Source of the DNA: Pectobacterium aquaticum
GTDB taxonomy: Bacteria; Pseudomonadota; Gammaproteobacteria; Enterobacterales; Enterobacteriaceae
DNA length: 64,000 bases
Reading direction: 5' to 3'
Assembly (NCBI RefSeq): GCF_003382565.3
Contig: NZ_CP086253.1
Span: 2,480,001 to 2,544,000, forward strand
Position numbers and translations under genes: made by a program. The notes beneath the pieces are model-generated. The model was not told the DNA's origin and searched no databases. It worked only from the letters and a program-made list of their open reading frames with translations. Positions within the stretch are counted from its first letter, which is position 1, and each line of letters opens with the position of its first letter. Of this stretch, positions 51,135-60,328 are shown one piece after another.

Positions 51135-52577
51135 ATGTCCAGACGGCTCAGAAGAACCAAGATTGTCACCACCCTGGGGCCCGCTACCGACCGTGATAAT
51201 AATCTCGAAAAGATTATCAGTGCGGGCGCGAACGTAGTACGAATGAATTTCTCTCACGGCACAGCAGAAGATCATCAATTACGTGCCAACAAAGTTCGTG
51301 AAATTGCGGCTAAATTAGGCCGCCACGTTGCCATTCTTGGCGATCTGCAGGGTCCAAAGATTCGTGTTTCTACCTTCAAAGAAGGGAAAATTTTCCTGAA
51401 TATCGGCGACAAATTCTTGCTGGATGCCGATTTAGCGAAAGGCGAAGGCGATAAAGAAAAAGTCGGGATCGATTACAAAGGCTTGCCAAGCGATGTAGTG
51501 CCTGGCGACATCTTGTTACTGGATGACGGTCGGGTACAGTTGAAAGTCCTTCAGGTTGAAGGTCTGAAAGTTTACACCGAGGTCACCGTTGGTGGGCCCC
51601 TGTCTAACAACAAGGGCATCAATAAACTCGGTGGTGGTCTGTCTGCCGAAGCCCTGACGGAAAAAGATAAAGCCGACATTATTACCGCCGCAAAAATTGG
51701 CGTCGACTATCTGGCGGTCTCTTTCCCGCGTACTGGTGAAGACCTCAACTACGCACGTCGACTCGCACGCGATGCAGGCTGTAACGCTAAGATCGTATCA
51801 AAAGTGGAACGTGCCGAAGCTGTCTGCTCAGACGCCGCTATGGATGACATAATTCTGGCTTCCGATGTGGTGATGGTCGCGAGGGGCGATCTGGGCGTTG
51901 AAATCGGCGACCCAGAGCTGGTAGGGATTCAGAAGAAGTTGATCCGTCGCGCTCGTCAACTGAACCGTGCGGTCATTACCGCCACGCAGATGATGGAATC
52001 GATGATCACCAACCCGATGCCAACGCGCGCCGAGGTGATGGACGTCGCCAACGCCGTGCTGGATGGTACCGATGCCGTGATGCTGTCAGCAGAAACCGCT
52101 GCGGGCCAGTATCCGGCTGAAACCGTTGCGGCGATGGCGAAAGTGTGTTTAGGCGCGGAGAAAATCCCAAGCATCAACGTCTCCAAGCACCGCCTTGACG
52201 TGCAGTTTGATAACACGGAAGAATCCATCGCGATGTCTTCCATGTACGCCGCCAACCACCTGAAAGGGGTTACCGCGCTGATCGCCATGACGGAATCTGG
52301 CCGTACCGCCCTGATGATGTCCCGTATCAGTTCCGGTCTGCCGATTTTCGCGATGTCTCGTCATGAGCACACGCTGAACCTGACCGCGCTGTATCGTGGC
52401 GTTACTCCCGTGCATTTCGACAGCTACACGGACGGCGTTGCTGCCGCCAATGATGCAGTGATCCTGCTGCGTGACAAAGGGTTCCTGATGTCTGGGGATC
52501 TGGTCATCGTCACACAAGGTGACATCATGGGTACTGTGGGCACCACCAACACGATCCGTATCCTGCGCGTGGAATAA
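51135..52577 (+). CDS. pykA: Pyruvate kinase II
   Basis: 480 aa, the E. coli PykA length, starting MSRRLRRTKIVTTLGPATD with CGGAG upstream. Active-site barrel with FSHG, the Lys in AKIVSKVER and the signature MVARGDLGVEIG, an intact B domain (about 75-175) and a C-terminal allosteric domain. Makes pyruvate and ATP from PEP and ADP. I found no good HexR box in front of it, although HexR controls pyk genes in some proteobacteria. Confidence 0.97.
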   Translation: MSRRLRRTKIVTTLGPATDRDNNLEKIISAGANVVRMNFSHGTAEDHQLRANKVREIAAKLGRHVAILGDLQGPKIRVSTFKEGKIFLNIGDKFLLDADLAKGEGDKEKVGIDYKGLPSDVVPGDILLLDDGRVQLKVLQVEGLKVYTEVTVGGPLSNNKGINKLGGGLSAEALTEKDKADIITAAKIGVDYLAVSFPRTGEDLNYARRLARDAGCNAKIVSKVERAEAVCSDAAMDDIILASDVVMVARGDLGVEIGDPELVGIQKKLIRRARQLNRAVITATQMMESMITNPMPTRAEVMDVANAVLDGTDAVMLSAETAAGQYPAETVAAMAKVCLGAEKIPSINVSKHRLDVQFDNTEESIAMSSMYAANHLKGVTALIAMTESGRTALMMSRISSGLPIFAMSRHEHTLNLTALYRGVTPVHFDSYTDGVAAANDAVILLRDKGFLMSGDLVIVTQGDIMGTVGTTNTIRILRVE

Positions 52578-52628
52578 TCAGTACCATAACCGCTCTGCTG
52601 CTGAGGTGGCGGACGGTTCATACCAGCA

Positions 52629-52661
52629 AAAAGCCGGACGATTTCTCGTCCGGCTTTTTTA
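52629..52661 (+). terminator. Rho-independent terminator of pykA
   Basis: AAAGCCGGACGA-TTTC-TCGTCCGGCTTT followed by TTT, between converging pykA and lpxM. Confidence 0.93.
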
Positions 52662-52701
52662 TCTATGCGGCCTATCAGCCCGCTCTTATCTACCGTATAA
52701 G

Positions 52702-53673
52702 CTAATTACGGTATAAATCATCCCGACAGTACGGTTCAATCTCACCCGGTTTGCGGGTTTTCAACAGCTTCAGAATCCAGGTGTACTGCTCAGGGTTCGG
52801 TTTGACCAGAATTTCCACTTCTTCATTCATACGCCGCGCAATATATACGTCATCCGCATCCGCTAGATCGTCCATCGGTGGGCGAATAAACACATCCAGA
52901 CAACCGTCTTTAGCGTTATACACCGGGAACAGCGGCACGATATCCGCACGACACACTTTCATCAGCCGTCCGACGGCAGGCAGCGTTGCCTTATAGGTCG
53001 CAAAAAAGTCAACGAATTCGCTGTGCTCAGCGCCGTGATCCTGATCGGGCAAGTAATAACCCCAGCACCCAGAGCGTACAGAGCTGATAAACGGCTTAAT
53101 ACCGTCGTTGCGAGCATGAATGCGGCCACCAAAACGACGGCGTAACCGATTCCACCAGTAGTCCACCAGCGCATTCTTCTGGTTGTGGAACATGGCAGCC
53201 ATACGCTGACCGCGCGAGGTCAGCAACATCGCGGGGATATCAACCCCCCACCCGTGCGGAACCAGAAAAATCACGTTCTTCTCTTGTTCCTTAATACGAT
53301 CCAGAATGTCTTCGCCATGCCAGCGAACATATTTCTCGATTTTCTTCGGGTTCCGAATTCCTACTTCCACCATCATAATCATCGACTGAGGGGCTGTCGC
53401 AAACATGTCATCGATGATAGCTTCGCGCTGTGCTTCCGTTAATTCCGGCATGCAGTACAGCAGATTAATGCGGGCACGGCGGCGTGCGCCTTTTGATATT
53501 CTCCCGACAAAACGCCCTAACCCACCCAGCACCGGATTTCTTAATCGCGCAGGAACATAGGCAGCGAGCGCCATCACACCAACGCCTAACCAAACCCCCC
53601 AATAACGCGGATGAAAAAAGGCGCGTTGAAACTGGGGAACAAATTCAGCGTTCGATTTTTTTTCTTTTTCCAT
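52702..53673 (-). CDS. lpxM: LpxM (MsbB), lipid A myristoyltransferase
   Basis: 323 aa from the ATG at 53673 (MEKEKKSNAEFVPQF). A TTG-initiated extension of eight codons is open. One N-terminal membrane anchor (about 24-42). The acyltransferase HX4D motif appears as HGWGVD, and the YLPDQDHGAEHSEFVDFFA block is typical. It adds the last secondary acyl chain to Kdo2-lipid A on the inner membrane. Confidence 0.95.
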   Translation of the reverse strand: MEKEKKSNAEFVPQFQRAFFHPRYWGVWLGVGVMALAAYVPARLRNPVLGGLGRFVGRISKGARRRARINLLYCMPELTEAQREAIIDDMFATAPQSMIMMVEVGIRNPKKIEKYVRWHGEDILDRIKEQEKNVIFLVPHGWGVDIPAMLLTSRGQRMAAMFHNQKNALVDYWWNRLRRRFGGRIHARNDGIKPFISSVRSGCWGYYLPDQDHGAEHSEFVDFFATYKATLPAVGRLMKVCRADIVPLFPVYNAKDGCLDVFIRPPMDDLADADDVYIARRMNEEVEILVKPNPEQYTWILKLLKTRKPGEIEPYCRDDLYRN

Positions 53674-53861
53674 GCCTAAACTCTTCAGATCAATCAATAA
53701 ACATAATCATCATTGCCGCTCGGCGTTTAGCAACACCAACGACAGTTACGCAAAAACACGCCAGCTCGATAATAAAAAATCAGGAACCTGTGTTCTATCA
53801 AATGTTCTATAAATGAAAATGCCGGCAGCAAGCCCCACCGGCATAACATGCAATCAATATC

Positions 53862-53984
53862 TATCCTAAATAATTCAAGTTGCATGAAGGCGGCAACCGC
53901 ATGAATCCCCAGGAGCTTACACAAGTAAGTGACTGGGGTGAGTAAGGGCGGCCAACGCACAAGCAGCTTGAAGTATGACGGATA
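53862..53984 (+). repeat. ERIC element, full length without insert
   Basis: 123 bp with TATCC and GGATA ends. It contains the classical core ATGAATCCCCAGGAGCTTAC and AAGTAAGTGACTGGGGTGAG. It fills most of the lpxM-mepM gap and ends 4 bp before the mepM stop codon, so it lies in the mepM 3' UTR. Confidence 0.95.
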
Positions 53985-53987
53985 TCA

Positions 53988-55328
53988 TTAATCAAACTTA
54001 AGCTGCGGTACCACTTCCTTAACCTGCGCAAGATAATCACGACGCTCTTTACCCGCCAGCCCTTCAGAACGCGGCAGTTTAGCCGTTAACGGGTTTACTG
54101 CCTGCTGGTTGATCCAGAATTCGTAGTGCAGATGCGGGCCAGTGGAACGACCGGTGTTGCCAGACAACCCGATGCGATCGCCACGTTTCACTTTCTGCCC
54201 CGGTTTAACCAGGATGCGATGCATATGCATATAGCGCGTGGTGTACTGACGACCGTGGCGGATGGCCACATAGTTCCCCGCCGCACCGCTACGTTTCGCA
54301 ATTACGACTTCCCCATCCCCAACTGCCAGAACCGGTGATCCGACCGGCATAGCAAAGTCGACACCTTTATGCGGCGCGACGCGCCCTGTGACTGGGTTCA
54401 GACGACGTGGATTAAAGCTGGAGGAAATGCGGAATTGTTTCATGGTTGGGAAACGCATAAAGCCACGCGTCAAACCGGAACCTTCACGATCGTAGAATTT
54501 ACCGTCTTCTGCACGAATCGCGTAATAATCTTTGCCTCCGGTATTCAAACGGACGCCGACCAACTCGCTCTGCTCGCTTTTACCCTCGAGCATTTCGCGG
54601 GACATCAAGACAGAGAAGGTATCGTCTTTGCGTAATTTACGGAAATCCAGTTGCCATTGCAGCGCTTTGATCACGTCCCGCACTTCTGTGCTGGTCAAAC
54701 CGGCATTTTTTGCACTGCTAACAAAGCTACCACCGACACGGCCATTCAGGACACTATTGCGCCATTCGCCTTTCAGCGTCTCAATACGCTCTTTAAAATC
54801 GTTACCCGCGCGCTCATAAATGCGTGTTTCACGGCGGGACATCTGCCAAGTCAAACTTTGCAGGTCGCCGTTTTCTGCTAAAGCCCATGAAATTTGCTGA
54901 CCGACTTTCAGGTTCCGCAAATCTTTATTCTGCTCTGCAAGCTGGGTGATATCTGCAATATCAATACCGTACTGCGTCAAAATGCTGCTTAAGGTATCTC
55001 CCGTAGAGACCACGTACTCATGTATGTCACCTTCATCGGCACCCTTATCATCCAGCTCATCTTGTGGAATATCATCATCCGGCGAGGGTTGGTCTATCGG
55101 TTCACTGGCTTCAGGTGTCAACGTACGTAGCTGGCTGGTTTCCAGATCGACATCTTTCACAATAACAGGAGCATCATCGACAACAGGAGCATCATCGACG
55201 TGGGGATAAACAAAAGGCCGCCAAACGGCAACAGCCAATGTCACAACGGTAAGCGACCCCAGCATGACACGATGGGGCCGAGGTAAGCTGTTATACGCCA
55301 GAGCGATAGTTCGGACTATCTGCTGCAC
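53988..55328 (-). CDS. mepM: MepM (YebA), murein DD-endopeptidase
   Basis: 446 aa. One N-terminal membrane segment (about 20-38), an acidic linker with a short DDAPVV duplication, a LysM domain at about 103-150 (EYVVSTGDTLSSILTQYG), and a C-terminal M23 peptidase domain (about 300-410) with the zinc motifs HKGVDFAMP and HLHYEFW. It cuts D-Ala-mDAP crosslinks to let peptidoglycan grow. It lies next to znuA on the same strand, 12 bp apart, as in E. coli. Confidence 0.95.
   Translation of the reverse strand: MQQIVRTIALAYNSLPRPHRVMLGSLTVVTLAVAVWRPFVYPHVDDAPVVDDAPVIVKDVDLETSQLRTLTPEASEPIDQPSPDDDIPQDELDDKGADEGDIHEYVVSTGDTLSSILTQYGIDIADITQLAEQNKDLRNLKVGQQISWALAENGDLQSLTWQMSRRETRIYERAGNDFKERIETLKGEWRNSVLNGRVGGSFVSSAKNAGLTSTEVRDVIKALQWQLDFRKLRKDDTFSVLMSREMLEGKSEQSELVGVRLNTGGKDYYAIRAEDGKFYDREGSGLTRGFMRFPTMKQFRISSSFNPRRLNPVTGRVAPHKGVDFAMPVGSPVLAVGDGEVVIAKRSGAAGNYVAIRHGRQYTTRYMHMHRILVKPGQKVKRGDRIGLSGNTGRSTGPHLHYEFWINQQAVNPLTAKLPRSEGLAGKERRDYLAQVKEVVPQLKFD
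55165..55199 (-). repeat. 18-bp period duplication in mepM
   Basis: ACAGGAGCATCATCGAC occurs twice with a period of 18 bp, encoding the repeated VDDAPV of the MepM linker. In-frame and probably recent. Confidence 0.85.
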
Positions 55329-55340
55329 TTATTCGTATCC

Positions 55341-56360
55341 TCATGATTTTTCCTCCAGGCAGCTCACATACTGGTTTGATAGCTGCAACAAGAAATCGGC
55401 ATAGCTATCTCTACCCAGTGCAATATTGCTTCCCAATGGATCGAGCACACTCGAGCGCACGTCGGTTCCCTTGGCAACAGCATTAATAACGGCTGGCCTG
55501 AATTGTGGTTCAGCAAAAACGCATACGGCTCTGTGCTCAACCAACTGTGTTCGTATTTGGTGTAAACGCTGTGCTCCGGGTTGGATTTCGGGGTTAATCG
55601 TGAAGTAACCCAACGGGCTTAACCCGTAATGTTTCTCAAAATAGCCATAGGCATCATGGAACACGAAATACCCTTTACCCCGTACAGGCGCCAGCATCTT
55701 AGCAATTTTTTCATCTGCCTGCCCGATTTTATCCGTGAAATAAAGCAGATTCGCGTCTAGTTTGTCCTTATTCTGAGGCATAAGTTCCAATAATTTTGCA
55801 TGAATGGCTATAGCCGCCTGTTTTGTCATCTCCGGCGACAGCCAAATGTGCATATTGTACTCACCATGATGGTGACCATCGTCGCCGTCATCATGGGCGG
55901 CATGGCGATGATCGTGGCCTTTTTCATGGTCATCATGCACCTGTTCATGGTCATTTTCATGATCGTGTCCAGCCTCTTTTTCCAGCTCAGATTTAATCGC
56001 GGGGAGCGCGGAAAGCGCGATTTGCTTTTCAGGTGAGACTTTCGCTAACGGCTTTCCGAGAAAGGCTTCCATTTCCGGCCCAACCCAAATCACCAGTTCA
56101 GCAGACTGTAAACGCTGGACATCAGACGGACGCAAGGCATAATCGTGGGGCGACGCGCCATCAGGTAACAAAATCTCAGTGGGCGTCAGCCCATCGGCAA
56201 TCGCCGACGCAATGAATCCCAAAGGACGAATTGACGTAATGACCGCAGCGGATGCCGTGCTAATTGATATCCCGCTTGCGAGTAGCGCACTGGCAAAAAA
56301 CACACTTTTTAACCATTTTTTTTGCTGAGTAGATTTTTTTTGTTGAATAGATTGCTGCAT
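55341..56360 (-). CDS. znuA: ZnuA, periplasmic zinc-binding protein
   Basis: 339 aa from the ATG at 56360, preceded by GGGAT. An ATG five codons earlier is the alternative. Signal peptide with a long basic start (QQKKWLKSVFFASALLASG). Cluster A-I solute-binding protein with ligands in the SPHDYALRPSD and MHIWLSP regions and HDAYGYFEKHYG. The His/Asp/Glu-rich loop (about 132-167, many HDH and DDHEKGH units) is longer than that of E. coli. It delivers Zn2+ to ZnuBC and is divergent from znuCB across a Zur box. Confidence 0.95.
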   Translation of the reverse strand: MQQSIQQKKSTQQKKWLKSVFFASALLASGISISTASAAVITSIRPLGFIASAIADGLTPTEILLPDGASPHDYALRPSDVQRLQSAELVIWVGPEMEAFLGKPLAKVSPEKQIALSALPAIKSELEKEAGHDHENDHEQVHDDHEKGHDHRHAAHDDGDDGHHHGEYNMHIWLSPEMTKQAAIAIHAKLLELMPQNKDKLDANLLYFTDKIGQADEKIAKMLAPVRGKGYFVFHDAYGYFEKHYGLSPLGYFTINPEIQPGAQRLHQIRTQLVEHRAVCVFAEPQFRPAVINAVAKGTDVRSSVLDPLGSNIALGRDSYADFLLQLSNQYVSCLEEKS

Positions 56361-56390
56361 GAAAGTCGATCCCATCGATTTTTATGGTGT

Positions 56391-56413
56391 TATTTGTTAT
56401 ATTATAACGTCAC
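56391..56413. promoter_or_regulatory. Zur operator between znuA and znuCB
   Basis: The core TGTTATATTATAACG matches 14 of 15 central bases of the E. coli Zur box (TGTTATANTATAACA). It sits in the 76-bp gap between the divergent znuA and znuC starts and should control both. Confidence 0.88.
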
Positions 56414-56436
56414 ATGAGTTATGCAAACCGAATTCT

Positions 56437-57195
56437 ATGTCCACATTGGTATCACTTAATAATATTTCAGTTACATTTGGCAGCCGCAAGATTCTGTCAG
56501 ATATCTCTCTTACCTTGCAGGCAGGTCGAATTCTGACGCTACTTGGGCCGAATGGCGCAGGGAAATCGACGCTGGTGCGCGTGGTATTAGGTCTACTGTC
56601 GCCCACCTCCGGCTCGCTGGTACGGGATCCCGCGCTGCGTATCGGCTACGTTCCGCAGAAGCTGCATCTGGATACCACCCTGCCCTTGACCGTCAGCCGT
56701 TTTATGCAACTGCGCCCCAGCGTGAAAAAGCAGGATATTTTACCGGCGCTCAAGCGGGTTCAGGCTGCACATCTGCTGGAACAGCCGATGCAGAAACTTT
56801 CCGGTGGCGAAACCCAACGCGTCCTGCTGGCTCGTGCACTGCTCAATCAGCCCCAACTGCTGGTACTCGATGAGCCGACGCAGGGTGTCGACGTCAATGG
56901 GCAACTGGCGCTGTACGATCTCATTAACCAATTGCGGCAAGAATTCCACTGCGGCGTGCTGATGGTGTCGCACGATCTGCATTTGGTGATGGCGAAAACC
57001 GATGAAGTTCTCTGCCTTAATCAACATGTTTGCTGCTCCGGCACACCTGAAGTGGTTTCACTTCATCCTGAGTTTTTAGCGATGTTCGGCCACCGCGGCG
57101 TGGAGCAATTGGCAATTTATCGCCATCATCATAATCATCGTCACGATCTACAGGGACGTATCATTCTGAAAAGACAAGGTGGAAACGACGCATGA
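56437..57195 (+). CDS. znuC: ZnuC, zinc ABC transporter ATPase
   Basis: 252 aa from the ATG at 56437 (MSTLVSLNNISVTFGSRKIL). An upstream open frame runs through the Zur box and is rejected. Walker A GPNGAGKST, signature LSGGETQRV, Walker B LLVLDEPTQGVD, His switch VSHDLH. A His-rich tail (YRHHHNHRHD) is present as in other ZnuC proteins. Its stop overlaps znuB by 4 nt. Confidence 0.96.
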   Translation: MSTLVSLNNISVTFGSRKILSDISLTLQAGRILTLLGPNGAGKSTLVRVVLGLLSPTSGSLVRDPALRIGYVPQKLHLDTTLPLTVSRFMQLRPSVKKQDILPALKRVQAAHLLEQPMQKLSGGETQRVLLARALLNQPQLLVLDEPTQGVDVNGQLALYDLINQLRQEFHCGVLMVSHDLHLVMAKTDEVLCLNQHVCCSGTPEVVSLHPEFLAMFGHRGVEQLAIYRHHHNHRHDLQGRIILKRQGGNDA

Positions 57196-57977
57196 TAGAA
57201 CTGTTGTTTCCCGGTTGGCTGGCGGGGATGTTGCTGGCGATTGCGGCTGGCCCGCTCGGCTCATTTGTCGTCTGGCGACGGATGTCTTACTTCGGTGACA
57301 CGCTGGCGCACGCATCTTTACTCGGCGTCGCCTTCGGTCTGCTGCTGAACATCAACCTGTTTGCTGCCGTCATCGCCGTAACGCTCATTCTGGCGTTGGG
57401 ACTTGTCTGGCTGGAGCGACGCCCCTATCTGGCTATCGATACGTTACTCGGCATCATGGCACACAGCGCTCTGTCGCTTGGGTTGGTGGTCGTCAGCTTG
57501 ATGAATAACGTGCGCGTGGACTTGATGGCTTACCTGTTTGGTGATTTGCTCTCCGTCACAACAGAGGATCTGTGGGTGATCGCCGCTGGCGTCATCGTTG
57601 TGGTGGCCATTATGTGCTGGCAATGGCGCGCACTACTTTCTATGACGATCAGCCCAGAGCTGGCGCACGTGGATGGCGTGAAGCTACAGCGCACCAAGCT
57701 GCTCTTGATGCTGACCACCGCGTTAACGATTGGTATCGCCATGAAATTTGTGGGTGCGCTGATCATTACATCACTGCTGATTATTCCCGCCGCTAGCGCC
57801 AGACGCTTCGCACGGACGCCGGAACAAATGGCAAGCATCGCGATTATTATAGGAATGATTGCCGTAACGGGAGGTTTGGCATTTTCAGCTGGTTACAATA
57901 CGCCCGCGGGGCCGTCTGTGGTGCTGTGCGCATCGCTGCTGTTTATTGTCAGTCTGATTAAGCGACAACGCGCCTAA
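57192..57977 (+). CDS. znuB: ZnuB, zinc ABC transporter permease
   Basis: 261 aa with about eight membrane helices (ABC-3 family). Typical SYFGDTLAHASLLGVAFG near the start and the late LIITSLLIIPAASARRFA coupling region. Coupled to znuC. A terminator follows 38 bp after the stop codon. Confidence 0.96.
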   Translation: MIELLFPGWLAGMLLAIAAGPLGSFVVWRRMSYFGDTLAHASLLGVAFGLLLNINLFAAVIAVTLILALGLVWLERRPYLAIDTLLGIMAHSALSLGLVVVSLMNNVRVDLMAYLFGDLLSVTTEDLWVIAAGVIVVVAIMCWQWRALLSMTISPELAHVDGVKLQRTKLLLMLTTALTIGIAMKFVGALIITSLLIIPAASARRFARTPEQMASIAIIIGMIAVTGGLAFSAGYNTPAGPSVVLCASLLFIVSLIKRQRA

Positions 57978-58015
57978 CCTATCAATCACTCAATAGTACA
58001 AAAACTCAATAGCAA

Positions 58016-58057
58016 AAAGCCCTTCCGGACACGTGATTCAGAAGGGCTTTATATTTT
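58016..58057 (+). terminator. Rho-independent terminator of znuCB
   Basis: AAAGCCCTTC, a 15-nt loop and GAAGGGCTTT followed by ATATTTT. The remaining part of the 57978-58301 gap shows no gene. Confidence 0.8.
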
Positions 58058-58301
58058 GAAGGCTGCTCGATCCGCGTTTATTGCCGGTTAGCCATTATCT
58101 GGAATGTACATTGTGCTTGGCGGAAAATGCGGTCCGCAGCGGAAGAAAGATGACAGATATCGGCTCACATTTATAAAAGACTGCCACACGAAACATTCCC
58201 ATAAGAGATTTAGATACAATGAGTTACGGCTTACAACGTAGCGATAGCATACTGGGTGACGAGCTGTCGTCATCCCAGCGAAACATAAAAAAGGTGTTCA
58301 C

Positions 58302-58582
58302 ATGAGTTCCTTATATCAATCGATGATTGCCGCTATCGAACAATCGATTAAGGCATGATCATTCCCGAAGTGATTATGCACCAGTTAGCACCGCTGGTTT
58401 CCGCCTCAGACTCGCTGCCTGCCATTCTTCTGTCTGTGTTGCTGTGCCAGCTTTTCTGGTTTTCGGGGATCCACGGTTCGCTGATTGTCACGGGCACCAT
58501 GAATCCATTCTGGATGACCAATCTAGCCGTAAATCAGGCTGTGCTGGCAGCGGGTGACGTCTTACCACATATTATTTCTTAG
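58302..58582 (+). pseudogene. PTS IIC remnant (cellobiose/lactose family)
   Basis: ATG at 58302 opens MSSLYQSMIAAIEQSIKA then a stop. This is the N-terminus of a CelB/ChbC-type IIC permease. In another frame from 58355, MIIPEVIMHQLAPLVSASDS and FWFSGIHGSLIVTGTMNP to AAGDVLPHI follow, the conserved middle of the same family. About 200 residues between them and the whole C-terminus are missing. It is a deletion remnant inserted between znuB and ruvB, absent from the E. coli order. Confidence 0.85.
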
Positions 58583-58601
58583 GCGATACGCTTTTCACCC
58601 G

Positions 58602-59612
58602 TTAACCTAAATCTTCACGCGTTAAGCCAAAATGTCGATACGCATGCTGCGTCGCCATGCGACCGCGCGGCGTACGCTGAATGAACCCTTGCTGAATCAG
58701 AAACGGCTCCAGCACGTCTTCAATCGTTTCTCGCTCTTCACCAATCGCTGCCGCTAAATTGTCCAAACCAACGGGGCCACCCATGAATTTATCGATGATC
58801 GCCAACAGCAGCTTACGATCCATGTAGTCAAAGCCTTCGGTATCTACCGCCAGCATATCCAGTGCCTGTGTCGCCACATCACCGGTAATCGCCCCTTCTG
58901 ACTTAACTTCGGAGAAATCACGCACCCGTCGCAATAATCGGTTAGCAATACGCGGCGTCCCCCGCGCGCGCCGCGCCACTTCAAGCGCACCCTCAGATGT
59001 CAGATCCAGCCCTAAACACTGTGCGCTGCGACGCACGATATACTGTAAATCCGCCACATTATAAAATTCCAGGCGCTGCACAATACCAAAGCGATCACGC
59101 AGCGGCGAGGTTAAAGACCCCGCACGCGTCGTTGCGCCAATCAATGTGAAAGGAGGAAGATCGAGTTTAATTGAGCGGGCAGCAGGCCCTTCACCGATCA
59201 TGATATCCAACTGATAATCTTCCATCGCCGGATACAGCACTTCTTCCACCACAGGTGACAGGCGATGGATTTCATCGATGAACAGCACATCATGCGGTTC
59301 GAGATTGGTCAACAGTGCGGCAAGGTCACCTGCTTTTTCCAGCACCGGGCCCGACGTCGTGCGCATATTCACGCCCATCTCGTTAGCAACAATATTCGCC
59401 AGCGTCGTTTTACCCAGACCAGGAGGACCAAAAATGAGCAGATGATCCAGCGCATCCCCGCGCTTACGGGCCGCCTGGATGAAAATTTCCATCTGCTCAC
59501 GCACCTGCGGCTGCCCTACATATTCGGTCAGCAGCTTAGGTCGCATCGCGCGGTCGAGAAATTCTTCTTCAGGAACGGCGTCAGCGGAAATCAAACGATC
59601 GGCTTCTATCAT
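58602..59612 (-). CDS. ruvB: RuvB, Holliday junction branch-migration motor
   Basis: 336 aa from the ATG at 59612 (MIEADRLISADAVPEEEF). An extension of 10 codons overlaps the ruvA end. AAA+ ATPase with Walker A GPPGLGKTT, Walker B LFIDEIHRLSP, sensor GATTRAGSL and the C-terminal winged helix (GFIQRTPRGR). It follows ruvA by 7 bp. Confidence 0.97.
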   Translation of the reverse strand: MIEADRLISADAVPEEEFLDRAMRPKLLTEYVGQPQVREQMEIFIQAARKRGDALDHLLIFGPPGLGKTTLANIVANEMGVNMRTTSGPVLEKAGDLAALLTNLEPHDVLFIDEIHRLSPVVEEVLYPAMEDYQLDIMIGEGPAARSIKLDLPPFTLIGATTRAGSLTSPLRDRFGIVQRLEFYNVADLQYIVRRSAQCLGLDLTSEGALEVARRARGTPRIANRLLRRVRDFSEVKSEGAITGDVATQALDMLAVDTEGFDYMDRKLLLAIIDKFMGGPVGLDNLAAAIGEERETIEDVLEPFLIQQGFIQRTPRGRMATQHAYRHFGLTREDLG

Positions 59613-59619
59613 GAATACC

Positions 59620-60237
59620 TCACAGCGCCGCGCGCAGTGCATCCCTAATCAAGGTTTCACAGTCAGCATCGGGACGCGAAATCTTGGAAATCATGCGGCT
59701 GGCTTCCTGTGGTTTATAGCCCAGCGCAACCAGTGCAGCGGCGGCTTCCGCCTCAGGCTCGCCGACTCGGCTGTCTGCGGCAGCGGGTGAAGCCAGCGGA
59801 ATATCGCTGACTGGATTAAATAGATCGCCACTCAAGCCTTTGAAGCGATCTTTCATTTCAACAACCAATCTTTCCGCCGTTTTCTTACCGACGCCCGGTA
59901 GTTTAATCAATGCACCGATTTCTTCACGCTCAACCGCGCTGACAAACTGCGTCGCGGACATCCCCGAAAGAATTGCCAGGGCCAGCTTCGGCCCGACGCC
60001 ATTCACTTTGATCAGTTCACGGAACAGCGCCCTCTCCTGCTTATCATTAAAACCGAACAGCAGTTGCGCATCTTCGCGGACAACAAAATGGGTAAAGATG
60101 ATCGCTTCCCGATTGAGCTCAGGGAGTTCGTAAAAGCACGTCATCGGCATATGAACTTCGTAACCCACGCCGTTAGCTTCTATCAGCACCTGCGGCGGCT
60201 GTTTTTCCAGAATAATGCCTCTGAGACGACCTATCAC
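59620..60237 (-). CDS. ruvA: RuvA, Holliday junction-binding subunit
   Basis: 205 aa from a GTG at 60237 (MIGRLRGIILEKQPP). OB-fold domain I, tandem helix-hairpin-helix domain II (KVNGVGPKLALAIL and KLPGVGKKTAERL) and domain III, which contacts RuvB (AAALVALGYKPQEASRMI). An ERIC end fragment lies just upstream. No LexA box is visible between ruvC and ruvA. Confidence 0.97.
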   Translation of the reverse strand: MIGRLRGIILEKQPPQVLIEANGVGYEVHMPMTCFYELPELNREAIIFTHFVVREDAQLLFGFNDKQERALFRELIKVNGVGPKLALAILSGMSATQFVSAVEREEIGALIKLPGVGKKTAERLVVEMKDRFKGLSGDLFNPVSDIPLASPAAADSRVGEPEAEAAAALVALGYKPQEASRMISKISRPDADCETLIRDALRAAL

Positions 60238-60266
60238 GTTGCGCTTCCTTTTACGTAGGGAAAGAA

Positions 60267-60290
60267 TGGCTTGAAGTATGACGACTATAT
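60267..60290 (+). repeat. ERIC terminal fragment
   Basis: GGCTTGAAGTATGACG is the right end of ERIC elements, as at 53966-53980 in this window, but nothing of the core or left end is present. It lies between ruvC and ruvA. Confidence 0.5.
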
Positions 60291-60291
60291 A

Positions 60292-60322
60292 ACATAAAAA
60301 AGGCTGGATGAATATCCAGCCT
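60292..60322 (-). terminator. Rho-independent terminator of ruvC
   Basis: On the minus strand AGGCTGGAT, a 4-nt loop and ATCCAGCCT are followed by TTTTTTAT, 6 bp after the ruvC stop codon. It separates ruvC from ruvAB. Confidence 0.9.
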
Positions 60323-60328
60323 CCTGTT

